A DNA stretch of 64,000 nucleotides from Podarcis raffonei (GCF_027172205.1 NC_070611.1:59763979-59827978), one strand, 5' to 3'; shown: positions 31,968-45,112, numbered from the stretch's first letter. Translations and numbers: made by a program. The notes: a model not told the origin generated them from the letters alone.

Positions 31968-33274
31968 TATGCCAATGTTTTAATTTTATTTATTAAATAG
32001 TTATTCTGTCCTTCCTACCAGAGACCAGGGAAGCAAAAACAAGCGATAAAGCCATAAAAACATCTTACAGCCCATTCCAGTACAGATGCAGACAGTGAAA
32101 GATCTCAACTTCAAAGGCTTGTTGGAAGAGGAAGGACTTCACTATTCAAGCGGAAGGGATTCCAAGGGTAGGTTCCACAACTGAGGTGCAGGAAACTGAG
32201 TTCTGGAGAGTTCCAGCTGAAAAAAAGCCCTGGCTCCGTAGATTCACTTATCCGAATATCTGGCTTTCTTACTTTCTTGGTTGTTTCTGCTGTGCTGGTC
32301 AGTGGTGGCCATTTTCAGGCAACAACTATGGAAGAGGGGAGTGATAGTGGACAAATCAGAGAGCGGGGGGGGGGGGAATCAGACAAAACAGGGAGCAGGA
32401 GAAATCAGACAAATCAGTTTGGGTTTTTTTGTTTTTACTTTGTCTCTCTTTTGCTGATTGGCTGTAGTGATTTCAGGAAGAAACCATGGACAGAGGGATG
32501 GGGTTGAGGAGAGACATAGCTAACAAGTGTTCCCATAAGAAATAATGGAAATTGTGGGTTCATTATGTGAACAACTTCCAGGGGACACATTGTGATGGTT
32601 AAGCAGGAGTTGCGTGTATATGCTATTTACATGATTTATTATATTTGTTTTGATATGCTCTGAAGGCAGCTTTTAAGTAAAAAATTGGCCATAGCATGTT
32701 GGGCTGCTCTGAAAACAAAATCAAATTTTTCAGCATCTTGAGATACATCCTCTTTTGCTTTGGGGTATTATATATATAAATGACACGTCCACCATGTTAT
32801 AGAACTTAAGCCACCAATGAAACACTGGAAACACATCATACGAGTTGTGGTGGATAATTAGGAAAGCAATAGAAAATAAAATTGCCAATATGGTATAGTG
32901 TCTTGATAAAAAGTCTATGGTGCTCTCAAACTTGTAATACTGGGTTTGTGCTATAGTGGTGCTATTGACATTCTGCTCATGCAATAGGACTTCTAATTCC
33001 TCTCCTATCCCTGCCCCCCCTAAATGAAAACTGTTCCAGATGGTCCGCCAACCCCCTAGAACAGATTTTTAAGGGGAGAGAAGAAGGGGAAGTTCTGTTG
33101 CACAAGTGTAAGACTTGCAGGAGCAAAATGGCAGCATTGTACACAACTGTGTTTACTGCTCTGGTTAGTACATCTCAAAAAGCATAGTGTAGAACTGGAA
33201 ATGGTGCAGAATAGGGCCGCCAACAATTTGCTGTTGGCGGGAACCGTGAAGCAAAATCAAATTCCAATGAAGTA

Positions 33275-33584
33275 AGAAAAAATTAATGACTTTATTTATT
33301 TTTTTTTTATTTTTTTTTAGTTACGTTGGTGACCTGAGGTGCTAAACTCTCAACACCAACAAAGCAAGTGTGCATAAGAACGTACAGAATGAAATGCAAC
33401 CAAAAATAGGAAGTAGAACAGGGGTTGGGATGTTTTAGACATGAAAACAGGTACGGTACACAATTTCCTGTTACACTGCACACACGCCAACAATAAAACA
33501 GTCTGAATATCAGAGTTCCCACCTGTCCCAAGGGGAAGATACCACAGTTCCTTGGGACAGGGTTGTTTCACATACATACTTCTT

Positions 33585-33617
<33 letters not shown>

Positions 33618-36600
33618 AAAATTAAATTACTGCAATGCCATCAAAACATGACATCCCTTCCTCCAATAGTTTTAGTGACATTCTCATCTACCTTCCTTGC
33701 TTATGAAGCGCCACTGCTAGTGCTCTTGAAGGCAGCAGTTCTTTGGAAGCCTTCTGTCCTCTTATCATGCACCGAGAGAGAAATACCCTCCTCTACCTCT
33801 TCATATCAAACAGACTGTTTCGTGGTACATTTTTATTGCAAACAATCACAGCATTTTCTTTTTTAAACATGAGGTTGGAAAACTAATACACCACTTTCGT
33901 CTCAGGGCCCAAATGTAAACATTCTGTTAAATACATTTTCTTAAAACCTTGCGGGGAGGGTGTCAACTTTTTTTTTTTGGCCATAAAAAGAATTTGTGCT
34001 ACTGGGTCATGCAACTCTGGATATATTTGTCGATGCTCTAAAATGCCTTTGACCTGGATGTATTTTAAAAAACAGATTAAAAACCCAGAGGATGCAGCAG
34101 GTGTGCTTGTTACTTCTGCATTAGCACCGTGTCATAAAAGGAGGACCAGACACTGCATTTAAAGAAACCTCTTGACTGACAGCAGGATCAAGCACAATCA
34201 ACACAACATATTACAGGAAATGTTAAGAGTGGAAGAGGAAATATGATTAATGCTGCTGGTGCTGTCATGGGCTCTAAAACCCCTCTCCTCTCTCTGCAAG
34301 GGAGTCTTAGCTGCGCCAAAGAAGTCTGGGCTAACTAGAGGCAGAGCTACACAGCTGCACTGGAGCTGGAAAGAACTTTCCCTTCCACTTTCTCAGACAG
34401 ACTGTTCTACTCTCATTCCACATGCAGCTATAGGCAGCTTAGGAAGAAGCTTAGCGTGTCAACGTTTTCCTACAGTGAAAAATTCAAAGAACAGATAGAA
34501 GTGAGTTAAATTATGACCACTTTACAGAACAATCCATTTTCTCAGTTCCATTATAAATTGCACCAGGCACAGCAAAATAATGCAAATTCTGATTTGAGTC
34601 TTTCATGTGGCTAGACACCAAATTTTAACAACTGAATTCTAGCTCCATCCTAAACGAAGGGGAGCTTAACTTCCATTTTGCCATACACTCCCCTGTTGGT
34701 CTCTATGGATGTCAAAGATGTCTGAGACAACTGAAGTTATATGTTCTTTTTCTTCCTCAATTAGGGGTGGCTAACCTTTTACTCCCGTTGGACTCCCATC
34801 AGCCCCATCCAGCATGCTCAGTAGCCAGGGATTATGAGAATTGTAGTCCAGTAATATTAGGAAAGCCAGAGATTAGTCCCCTCTGTTTTGAAAGCTACAA
34901 ATAAACACCATTCCTAGTGAACACCTCCCCCCAAAGTCTCATGAACCATTAACACACAAGTCCTGCTTGTTCTGGGACTATATGTGGTATCAATTTTGCC
35001 AGTGTAGCATCACAATCTTTCAATATCTTAATATTCAACAAATGCCAGGCATGGTACCCCTTTGGCACAAAATCTTCTGACACTACATTTCAACACATGC
35101 TGTTGTTTCAACAGCTTTCTGTTCAGCGTCATCAGTACTGACATTTTATTAAACAAGGAAGTGGATGGGTGTTTTAAAACCTTTCCCCATTTTCTCTCTC
35201 TAGCTTTCCTGTTTTGAAAACACAGCATTTCCTGTTTTGAAACCCAGAGATAAGATGGTGGCTGCTTTAAAGGACATGCCTATTTCTTGGGACGACTGCT
35301 TCCCTAAAAAAAAGTTCATTAAAAAAATAATCTGCACTTTGTTTGGAGACTAGAACTACAGCTTTCTTTCTTTAAACTAAGCCCAACTGGAGCTAAAAAA
35401 TGCGAATGGAAAATTCTGTATGTGGCAGGTCGGCACTTTTGAGAAAGTTATTGTGAAAGACATGGTGTGCTTATGGAACCTCTCAGCTGGTTATAGACAA
35501 GAGTCTATTCTGTGTTATTTCCTATTTGCTACTGCACTGTAAGACCTTTTTCTGAGCCAACTGAATGAAGGCCTAGGACAAAACCAGTGGGGCTTGTGCT
35601 AATCCTTCCATTGGGAGGCAGATTTTTACAGAGCCAGCATGTGTGGGTTTTTTTTAAATACATGGGGTAAAGTGGCAATGCCACAATTATAAGTACAAAA
35701 ACCTTAAACAGCAGTAGTTAAAATAAGCACAGGTTTGCCATTCAGGAACAGAGGATATGGAGTGCAGGAGCAAAGTCTGCCATCACCGCTCAGCTTTGTG
35801 AGCTCTCTTTGTGAGGATGCAGCTTAATTGAGAAGACACCCTACCTGGGAACCCTGCCTGCATATTTCCTAGGGTTGCCCCTCAACGTGGTGCAGGGAAA
35901 AGTCCAAAGTACATAAAAGCATCTCCTCTCCACATCAAAAGTAGCGTGTAACTGTAACAGCATTAATAGAACTCTAATAAATAGGTACAGGGAAAGGGAG
36001 AACAGCAAATTAAAAATAAGAACAACAAAAGAAAAAGGTTGGGGAATGCAGCAGGCACACAGATTCACCACTCAAACATTTGCTCACTTCTTAAAAAGGT
36101 ATAAAACCCAAATCTTTCAAGTATTAAAAAATAAGTTAATAGACATTAAAGGGTCTAAAGTGACTAAAGGGCCCGGGTAGGTCTTTTGCTTCATTTCCAA
36201 CGTGCAAAAAATAATAAAGATATATATATCTATATAGATATATACGCAAAAAACAAAAACCCATTGAGAGTCCATTCTTGGGGGATTCGAAGCAAGGGGT
36301 TTCATCCAAGAGCTCCTGCAAACTGCTTCATAAGTAACCCATTTTCAAAATCAGCACTTTCCAGTGTCAAAATTGTCACAAGGTTCACAACAGAGGAGTC
36401 TACTGTCAATGGAGACAGGAAAAACTGTGACTTTCAGTCCAGAGCACTGCATGGCAGAAAGGGGGTGGATTACACACTCTTCCCCTCTTAGAACAATGGC
36501 AACTTGTGGAGGCTGCAGCAAAGAGAGCTAGTCCCCTGGAGCCTGTATCTTCTGTAGAAACCACACAGGGCAAGTATTTCATGTCAGCCAGCCTTCCAAG

Positions 36601-37189
36601 TCTCCAGTCCTCTCTGAATTCAGGGTTCCTCCATACCCAGACAATAATGGCAGCTTCAGGCTTCTTTGGTGAGGAGAACCTTAAACATACAGACAGTGTG
36701 CTCTGGGGTACAGAGTGGTTTGCTCTCCCGTGGGCTGCTGCAGGGTGATGCTTCAGAAGAGAGTAGCCACTTCTCGCCTTTGTATTTCAAAACAAAAACA
36801 AGAACACAACCAGCTAAGTAAATATGAAACGGACAAGCTACGGCCCACCTGAATTGGTTAAAGTTGTGGTGTATTTTTTTTTTTAATAAAATGTTTTCAT
36901 CTCATTTTTTAGCCTCTCTCAGAGATCGCAAAAACTCAATGGCCTCTTTGCACAGGTCCTTGAGGAAGGCACACAACCTCAGCTGACCACCTCAGGCTTG
37001 GGGTTTGCAGGCCTCATACAGGCCTCAGCACTTTTTGATCCAACCCCCTCTCAGGAAGAAGCACTCAGGCGCTGCAAGAACCCTCAAGAGGTTTCTATGC
37101 CAAGGTATCTCCTCCATCCAGGCAGCTCCAGCCAACTTGGCACATGCCAACTGGACAACGCAGATCGGCAGACGAGTGCGCTGCTAAGC
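33275..37189 (-). other. MICAL3: MICAL3 3' UTR (candidate extent)
   Basis: On the minus strand this follows the TGA at 37190-37192. The stretch is unusually free of SINEs and MITEs compared with the neighbouring introns, except for a foldback fragment near 34765-34870 and (TA)n tracts at 33585 and 36214. That fits a retained exon. A short coding-like frame lies at 36902-36985. Confidence 0.5.
33291..33300 (-). promoter_or_regulatory. MICAL3: Candidate MICAL3 poly(A) signals (tandem)
   Basis: The plus strand reads tttatttatt, giving two overlapping AATAAA hexamers on the minus strand. The minus-strand downstream side is U-rich (ttttttcttacttcattgg, tttgattttgcttc). They lie 3.9 kb beyond the MICAL3 stop codon and are the best-placed strong signals I see, though other AATAAA hexamers exist in between. 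Confidence 0.45.
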
Positions 37190-37374
37190 TCAGGACCAGT
37201 TTAAGTTGAATCCCTTGGACAGCATGACTGCCTCTAGGTCCTTGTCTTCTTCCTTCTCCCGGAGTCGCTGCTCTTCGAGGAGGGCCACAAGAGAATCTCT
37301 CTGTTCCACCACCTCTAGCATTTCATTCAGGATCCTTTTCTCTTCTGACAACTCTTCATCTGTCTTTAGGTGAT
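37190..37374 (-). CDS. MICAL3: MICAL3 last coding exon (end of bMERB domain)
   Basis: MICAL3 oxidises actin methionines through an N-terminal flavin monooxygenase domain and binds Rab8/Rab10 through its C-terminal bMERB coiled coil during exocytosis. This exon encodes the last part. After acceptor tttctttcctag it reads (D)HLKTDEELSEEKRILNEM, LEVVEQRDSLVALLEEQRLR and EKEEDKDLEAVMLSKGFNLN, then WS-TGA. Heptad spacing of hydrophobic residues marks a coiled helix. The C-terminus GFNLNWS matches the MICAL3 ending I recall (GFSLNWS). MICAL1 and MICAL2 share the domain; the BID neighbourhood and the exact end favour MICAL3. The first codon is split with the upstream exon (G|AT). Confidence 0.95.
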
Positions 37375-37467
37375 CTAGGAAAGAAAGGGGCAAGCAGGCT
37401 TGTCAAACTAGCCAAGGAAGTAGCTGGGGCTTTCTACTGGGAACCAGAGTACGTCGATGAGACTTAC

Positions 37468-37541
37468 CTTCCACTGCCATCCTCTCCCGAAGTTCTTGCT
37501 GTAGTCGGCTTTGCCTGTCCTCCAGCTCCAACTCCCGAGCG
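37468..37541 (-). CDS. MICAL3: MICAL3 exon, bMERB segment
   Basis: This 74-bp exon lies between acceptor ccttgcag and donor GTAAGT. It reads (F)ARELELEDRQSRLQQELR and ERMAVE(D), the central charged part of the bMERB helix bundle (DUF3585), which contacts the switch regions of Rab8-family GTPases. The phase is 2 in and 1 out, matching both neighbours: ATA TT|C and GAA G|AT. The adjacent introns are very short (93 bp and 593 bp), so the last three exons form a compact cluster. Confidence 0.95.
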
Positions 37542-38134
37542 CTGCAAGGAGAGAAGAATAGGCAAATGTCTGGTTTGGGTTGTTTCAGCAGCAGTCTAAG
37601 CTACTGGCTTAAAAATCTAACATGCTCAGGTAGTAAAGTGTTCCCTTTCAGTACTGATTGTAAGGCAACCCTTCAGTTGTACTAAGAACCTTGTTCAGAA
37701 CAACCTCCTTTGATGAACATACATGTTGGTTTTTCACCTAAACCCATGTTGTGGAATGGTCACAAAGGCAGATGAGAAAGTAACAGGAAAATGCCAAGTC
37801 ACTCCATCTGGCCCCTACTGCCCACTGCACATCAGGGCTGAGCTGCAAGGGACAAGATCTTCCTTCTTACATTGACCTTATTTGGAATCATGAATGCGAA
37901 GGAAATGCTAAGAGAACCAGGTCTCAGCAGCAGATCATCAATCTTACAAAATTTTATTTTACTTGGGGCGCCTATGGGTCTCCAGAGCAACAGGATTCCC
38001 ATCTGTACATTGTCATCACAGCAAAGGTGAAGACAGAAACAGGTTCCATAACATATCTCTGCCTGGGGATAGTTGCCTCGTCTTTCCCCTTCTCTGCGTG
38101 GACCAAGCATGCAGAAATCTCTCTCCTTACTCAC

Positions 38135-38234
38135 AATATCATGAGCTCCGACTCATAGCGCACTAAGGCATTCTTCTCTTGCACCAGCTTGAACCACTCC
38201 TGCATCAGCTTGGGGTCGTCCTTCTTCCCCATGC
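38135..38234 (-). CDS. MICAL3: MICAL3 exon, bMERB segment
   Basis: This 100-bp exon lies between acceptor cttggcag and donor GTGAGT. It reads (G)[18 protein letters not shown] and [14 protein letters not shown](F). The [20 protein letters not shown] run is the strongly conserved bMERB signature shared by MICAL, MICAL-like and EHBP1 proteins. The entry phase is 1, so it can be joined either to the exon ending at 51474 or directly to the exon ending at 56559. Confidence 0.95.
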
Positions 38235-39067
38235 CTGCCAAGAGAACAGTTTAGGTCAGCTTGGAGAAAGATTCCCGCCATTTCCATAAATCCAGCAGGC
38301 AGGCAGGCAGGAACAAAAATGGGAGTGGGGCAAAATGTGCAAAGAAAGCTGAGCTAGATGCTGCCAGAGCACTCTTGTCAGATCTGCTTGTTTAGTTTGT
38401 CTATGGCACACAGGAAGGAGGGTCACCTCCAGTAAAAGAAACAAAAAAAACCCCCCACTGGATCCATGTGCCCTGAATCTACCTTCCCCATCACATCTCC
38501 CGCCAAACCAATAGCCATAATTACAGTCACTTTTCAGTATTTTTCTTCTGTTGTCCTTTTCAATTTGGACACTTTCAAACATAGGTCTGACACTTTCCAA
38601 CACTTTCCAACAAAGCCTACCTGTTTCAAGCCATGTTTTCTCACTCACACCTTACTCAACACCCATTTGTCCACTTTACATATAACTATAGAGCGATTAG
38701 TGAACAGTTCCTTGGTGGACTGTTTCAGAGTTGATTCTGGCTCCTACCAGTATTGTAGTCTTACATGCTGTGCTCTCTCCTTTTCAAGCCACCTGCATTA
38801 ACTTAATGACTGAAAGCAACCAGTTCCTGATCACTGCTATCAATAATTTCCCTTCCTCTTGGCTTTATCAGTCACACCAGGCAGATCTGCCTCAATGTGT
38901 CTGCTAGAGATCCCTCACTTAAACAAAAAACACATAATGTGTGGCATAAATACAGGTTCAATCAGTTGAAGTTCACCAGCTCAAGACCACTAGTTCATGG
39001 TAGAAAAGCACAAGAAGAAAATCTGTTCACATAAAAAGGAAGAGGAAGCATGGTACCTTCCCAGGTA

Positions 39068-39275
39068 TAGTCATACCTCGGGTTGTGAACGTGATCTGTG
39101 CGGGAGGCACGTTTGCAACCCACAATGCCGCATCTGCGCACGCATGTAAAGCAATTCAGCACTTCTGTGCATGCACTGAAACCTGGAAGTAACCCGCTCC
39201 GGTACTTCCGGGTTTGGCGCCGTCCGCAACCCGAAAACACGCAACCCGCAGTGCTCACAACCCAAGGTATGACTG
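39068..39275. mobile_element. TIR DNA element (YAGTCATACCTCGGGTTG family)
   Basis: The left end TAGTCATACCTCGGGTTGTG and the complement of the right end, CAGTCATACCTTGGGTTGTG, are inverted repeats. The left flank is TA; the right flank is TT. The 208-bp interior is CpG-rich (gcatctgcgcacgcatgtaa, ggtttggcgccgtccgcaac) against an AT-rich intron, which suggests a fairly recent insertion. The terminal layout is similar to the Tigger-like families but the sequence is distinct. Confidence 0.75.
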
Positions 39276-42200
39276 TTTTTCAATAAAAGCTTAATCAATG
39301 AAAACCAAGCTAGTAGACCCAGTAGCAAAGCCTGATATGAAATAAACAGCATAGCCATTTTATGTTTTTTTAGAGAGCTACATCCACAACCCATATCTAG
39401 TAATGAAATATGCAGCTCTTTATGGGTAGCTGTTTGGATTCAGATCCTAAAAATCAGTTTGGAAGCAAGTGAAGCCCTGTTTATGTGCTCCAGATGATCA
39501 GGGTCTTGGCCTAACCACTGTAGGCCCAGAGGGATTCTAGCTGTTTCCTGTACCTATCAGATTTTACCATCCTTTCAGAGGTGTTGATAGTTTAGGAAAC
39601 TGGTATATGGAAAGAACACAGTCAAGTTGCAGACCACCACAGGGTTAACTCCTGTTTCTCATCCACACCATAGATGAGTTCTCATCTCATATAAAACTAA
39701 AGGGAACATCTAGTCTAAGGAAAATATGATGCAAAATTTGTGCCTACTTATGTGCAAATGGCAAAATGTTTGTATTAGACACTATTCTAATTATTAAAAA
39801 AGGCAGACTCTTATGGGGTTATGGAGACACTCTAGAATGGGGATGGTCAGCTACCAAGTCAGATCCAGCTACCAAAGCATTATTATCTGTTCCTGGTAGT
39901 GCTTGTCAGTATTGGATGGCACTGACTAATGCGTCATTTGTAACTGAGGATGCCTTTATGCAGCAAGACATTATTTCCCATCACAGTCAAGAAAACAAAG
40001 TGGTCCAGAGGTTCTTGGTGGCCCTGATCCTACCACTTATTCTCAGGTAACGAGAATTCTCCTCCTCTTCCAAAACCACCAACACAGCTCCACAACACAA
40101 GAAGCAAACATACACAGTACGAAAATCTCACCCTAGCCAATCATGGCTGTGGATGGCTATACCTATCCATTGCTTGGTCCCAATTAAGCCTCTCTGAGCA
40201 TCTCTGCACAAGGTGCCCTCATAGCCATGGTGGAAAGAGAGAAGCAGCTTACACATGCAGATGCCCAGTGCATTGGAGCCATGAGAAGCACTGGGGAATC
40301 TCCCCACCCTTTCCACTGTGAGGATAATCAGAAAAGAAACTTCTGCACAAAACAGCCAAATACATGTCAACACTGACCTATGGAAACTTTTGTTCATTTG
40401 TGGGATGTAGATATATTTATTATTATTATTTTTAGACAGCCAATGAGCAGAGGGAGAGGCAGGGGTGGGGAGGAAAGATGAACACTTGATGAAAGCACAC
40501 CATGAAAAGCAGAGAGAGTGGTTAGCCGAAGTTATACATGGCGGTCACATTCCACCCCTTTTCCCCCATGCCTTGGGAAACGGAAACACTTCAGTGGGAA
40601 TCTGGTTCCACTTGGGATAAAGAAGATGCTTAGCAAGATACGGACTGCAGGAGACCAGTCTCGATTATGGCAGATCAGGAGGGTGCCTTTTCAAAGTCAA
40701 GGGTTGTTGGGGAAACCAGTCATTACAAAAGACAGTATGCCTTTAACCCATGTGTATTTTTTTTTTAAAGGAAGTAGACTCACACCCCACTCCCCTGCAA
40801 GATCATCCAACATGCCAAACAGAACCCTTAAGGCATGAAACTGATGCCACCTCAGTCATTTCTGATCAATTGCGCCAATAAACTTCAAGACTATCCTTAT
40901 CCCCACAATGCACAGCTGATAAAAGGATACTGTACCTTTACGATCCTGCCAGACACACTTCATAACAAGGTTGTTATAGAGGGTTTCTTTGAGATTGAAG
41001 GAAAGAAGAGTTTGGCGGTGAGCCACTTGATATTGTTGCTAGCTCACTAGTGTCTCTACACCAATCCAATGGCAGTTTGGGAACGGAATGGAGGGGATGC
41101 AAGAAATTACATTACCTTCATGGGCACAGCAAGGGCAGAAGGAGAGAGGTCTACGGCGTGGTGTCCCGGCATTGGGCTCAACTTCAATAGAACCAAAGAT
41201 GGGAGAGGAAGAAAGGAAGGGAAGAGGAAGTTGGAAGTGGAGAGGAAGAGAGGAGGAGAAACAGGGTGAAAATAAACAGACAAGCAAAAGGACAAAAAAG
41301 CACAAGAGTGAGAAAGAAAGGAAACAACAAGAAGAAGTAGAAAAGAAAATAATAATACAAGAAATGGAGAAGCAGAAACAAGGGGAACAGTCTACAGATG
41401 GAACATCCTTTGTCAACACGAATAATGGAGAAGAGCAGACTGTGGCACTGGGAGGGGAACAGTGTGGGCCACAAAGTTACTGGGATAATGGAGAAATGCC
41501 AGCATTTGACATTTCTTGTGCTTGGTGACTTTTCACCCTCCAGGTCACGTGGTGCAGTTAAGAGATAAAAGCACTAAGAGGAGGGTGGAGAACATTAAGT
41601 TTCTAAAAGACCAGGAGAGCAAATAGGTTTTAAAAGGCCATCTTTAAAATTAGCTTGGCACATTCCATGTGGGGTTTTTTTGACATTGTCCAAGGAAGTG
41701 GGTTGACAGTGGCAAGTATTATGTGTTTAGTAAACAAAGGCAGATCATGGCACAAAACAGGAATGACTGCCTATGATGGGCAAACAAACCTAGACTAAAC
41801 CAGGGATACAGAAACTGTTGTCCCCCTGACCCAAAGGTTTTTGGATTCTCATTCACCCCAGTCAACATGGCCAACAGTCAGGGTGATGAGAGCTGTAGTC
41901 CAGCAACTTCTGGAAGGCCAAATGTTCCCCTATCATGGGTCTAACCAAAGCCTTGACCGGTATTTTACACATATTCATGCATAGTTTGTATTTCTGGCCC
42001 TGCCAATATCAAGGGTAGACAGAAAGTTGAGGACTATGCCCCACTGATATGTTTGTTTGTTTGATGGGGGGGAGAAGTTTGAGTATGTGGCAATTAATTA
42101 GATATAACACAGTAAATTAACATTTCCCAAATTTCTGATAAAAGAGGTAGTTTGTTTTAAAAAATAATAAAATGGGAGGAATACTTCTTAAACTTACACA

Positions 42201-43405
42201 CTCTGATGCAGAGAATAGCCTCTTCCTATGGGTTGGCACTTATGGGAACCATCAATTATCCAATGAATTCCTCGGTTTGGGAATTATTGCGGTAGATTAT
42301 ACAAAAAGAGATGAATAATCTTACAGAATAGGGATGAGGATCTGGGTGCTGCTGTGTACAGAAGCCCCAGCAACCAGCTGATCATTGGGGCTTGAGTAGT
42401 GCAGTCCATGGTGCTTTGTTAACCCCCAGTGATCTATATATTACAAAAAGACCTGTGGCCCATTGACTAATCTGTGAGTAGAATGGAAGTGAAAGAAAAA
42501 TGCCACTGTGTAATAAGGAGCGACTGAATTTATAAAAAAGAGGACATTCATAACCCACTGGAATCAGATCTACATGCACATATAATGGAGAGGGAAAGCC
42601 TCAGTTCTCATTTACGAAGATAAGGTCTGGGAAGGGAACAGCTTTTAGAAGGGACCATCACAGAACTAGAGCAGTAACACACAGGACAGACCAAAGTTAA
42701 AAGGGAGGAGGCACATCAGTTTGCAAATAGTGTGTGAATGAGCAATGTGAATCTCTCAACAGGAAGAAACATGTATACTCAGTGTGAAAAGGGTTAAAAG
42801 TACATCACATATACATGTTACATGGTGCCCATCTGTACATGAAGACTCATCTTGTTTGAAGATATTCCATAGTATCCCCAGACAACTTTTCTCTCTCCCC
42901 CCCCACTACCCAAAAAACCAAACAACCAACAAATTGAATGCCTTAAAAGTATTTTTGGGAAAGAGATCCATGAAAATCCATGTAGTGTAACAATGCACAC
43001 AGGTTTTTCTTTAAAGTGGCAATGCAATGGTGCTTTGGTTTTACTACACAGGTCTCCTTCAAGGCCTAGTCTTGGATAGATATGTATTCCATTCTTAGTA
43101 TGTGTAAAAAATACAAGAATACAAGTGGGGTGCTTGGATTAAATGGTTCTAAAATGCACAGTCAAGCTGTACACCAAGGGAAATACTATCTGAATATTCT
43201 CGCATCTGCTGAAGTTCTTCCTCAGTCATAATTAAGGTTAAGATGACCTTTATGTTTTGCTTTGAACTGGCGTACTGGGCTGCTACTAGACCAGGCTTCT
43301 ATGCAGATTCAGTGTGTATCAAGGCTATATATGGAGCTACTACCACTTCCATGGTTGCAGCAGCCTAGTTCTAGCTGCCACACTCAGTGATACAGATCCC
43401 GAATG

Positions 43406-43545
43406 AGTGGTGGGAACTTGTGGCCCGCCAGATGATGTTGGGCTGCAATTCCCATTACTCCTGACCACTACACATGCTAGCTAGGGCTGATGGGATGTGT
43501 AATCCCACAAGATCTGGAAGGCCACAGGTTTCCCATTCCTGCCCC
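43406..43545. mobile_element. Foldback MITE (TGTGGCCYTCCAGAT family)
   Basis: The left part gggaacttgtggcccgccag and the complement of the right part gggaaacctgtggccttcca pair. The middle is tgcaattcccattactcctg against gctgatgggatgtgtaatcc. The arms are about 50 bp each. Related, more decayed copies lie near 34765-34870, 41800-41940, 50124-50225, 61767-61895 and 63340-63460, and one inside the MIR at 28975. Confidence 0.7.
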
Positions 43546-44749
43546 ACATGCAGATGCCAGTTCACATAACAGTACCTCTATGCAAGCACAAACCACCTCA
43601 CACTTTTGAATGCCATTGCATGGGCTCTCACCTGAAGATTTCCAGGGAAGGTGAGATAAGAGTAAATTAAGCTTGGAGGCAAAACCACTGCTAGTGCAAA
43701 CCATGGTTTGACATAATATCTTAAGTGTCTCCATGGAGCCTTCCGACAATCCCCTCCATCTATGGTGTAACTACGTCAGTTGGAACCACAGGATACCCTT
43801 GCTCTCAGAGTCTGATAAGGGGGTAAGCAGAGACGGGTTTCAAGAGATAAGGCAGACTGAAATATCAACTATGGAGGGTGGAGATTCTTGGGCTTATTCC
43901 ACCACATAGGCAGGCCTCTTGCTACTATTGTCAATAAACCTATATCCAATAGCTACAATGTTTTTCCCAACAGTACCTGCAGCAGAAGCTGGACCATTAA
44001 TAGAATGTCTTATCCAACTCCGTGGATAATCCTCAGAGAATATTCATAGCATCTGATTAGTAAAGATGTGTTGAATAGTCCATTATGTATACAGATAATT
44101 CAGTAATATAAATGAATAAATCCTTTCTCCGCATCACTGAACTTAAAGCAAAAAAAGATCACAAAGGCTACTAGACAGCAAACATTTCTATTGCTCGTCA
44201 GCAAATGCCTATATTAGCAAGTTATGTGTAGCACACAGACCGCCTGAAAGTACACTCAGAACAAAATGTCTAACAATTTATAAAAGCTCCCATCGCCAAC
44301 AGATGATGATTCACCACTGGTAACTGACTAGTGAGAGACTATTTAAAAGCCTGCAGCAATTTATGAAATACATATCTTATTGAAAAACTAGACTGATCCT
44401 GATCAACTTTTTGCTAGGCCAACTAGGATCAAGCGGCAACTCAACTCACTTTGGGTTTGGTCAAGAAATGCCTTCAAGTACCATGCAGCAAGGCATCAAA
44501 CTTGAACATGATCACACCATCCTTTTTGTTTTGCTTAGGACATGAACTGAAATAGATCTTATGTAGCTCAGATACTTGCAGAGTTCCAACACAAAGAATA
44601 CATCCAGCAAAAGATCATTATTTAGTTTATGTTTCCCAAACACGCCCAAGCTAAGTGAATCTTGGAATCCAGTTCTATGCATGTTTGCTTGGAAGTACAG
44701 GTGCCTAAGTTCTGATGCAATGCACAGTCATCTTGCATTAACTGAACTA

Positions 44750-44983
44750 CAGTTGTATCTTGGAAGTTGAATGGAATCCATTCTAGAAGTCTGTTCAACT
44801 TCCAAAACCAAAGTGCAGCTTCTGATTGGCTGCAGGAAGCTCCTGCAGCCAATCAGAAGTTGCGGAACCCCTGTCGGACATTTGGGTTCCAAAAGAACAT
44901 TCGAAACAATCACTTCCAGGTTTGTGGCATTCGGAAGCCAAAACATCTGAGTTCCAGGGTGTTTGGGATCCAAGGTACAACTG
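44750..44983. mobile_element. TIR DNA element (CAGTTGTAYCTTGGAAGT family), complete
   Basis: This 234-bp element has ends cagttgtatcttggaagttg and, complemented, cagttgtaccttggatccca, flanked by TA (44748-44749 and 44984-44985). A strong internal hairpin, cttctgattggctgcagga paired with tcctgcagccaatcagaag, lies near 44819-44862. It is non-coding, and the mariner/Tigger-like layout is inferred from the TA flanks. Relatives lie at 52975 (near-complete) and 6010 (left end). Confidence 0.85.
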
Positions 44984-45112
44984 TATTACTATTGCAAAAA
45001 AAGTTAACAGTAAGACGCATGAGACCCAAAGATGTTACTTTATTACTATAAATGTCTCCCTTTTGTTTAAGCACTAGGTACAGGTACATCTACAGCTTAC
45101 AGTGGATTATTG

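Larger units (their letters stand above)
28641..33270. other. Intergenic region between BID promoter and MICAL3 3' end
   Basis: I see no gene in these 4.6 kb. Contents are an L2-like 3' end right beside the BID promoter (28750-28840), a MIR with a nested hAT-like insertion (28945-29265), a Tigger-like MITE (29765), a second MIR (30016), an (AT)n microsatellite (31915-31964) and a possible decayed TIR element (32240-32610). The short open frames have no recognisable similarity. Confidence 0.6.

Noticed and set aside
32240-32610. Possible large decayed TIR element (ttcacttatccgaatatctgg … ttatgtgaacaacttcc)
   Set aside because: The ends are only loosely inverted and no target duplication was found, so I did not annotate it as a feature.
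41088-41528. 146-codon Lys/Glu-rich plus-strand frame
   Set aside because: The charge comes from the purine-rich tract. It lies antisense in a MICAL3 intron with no similarity or splice context.
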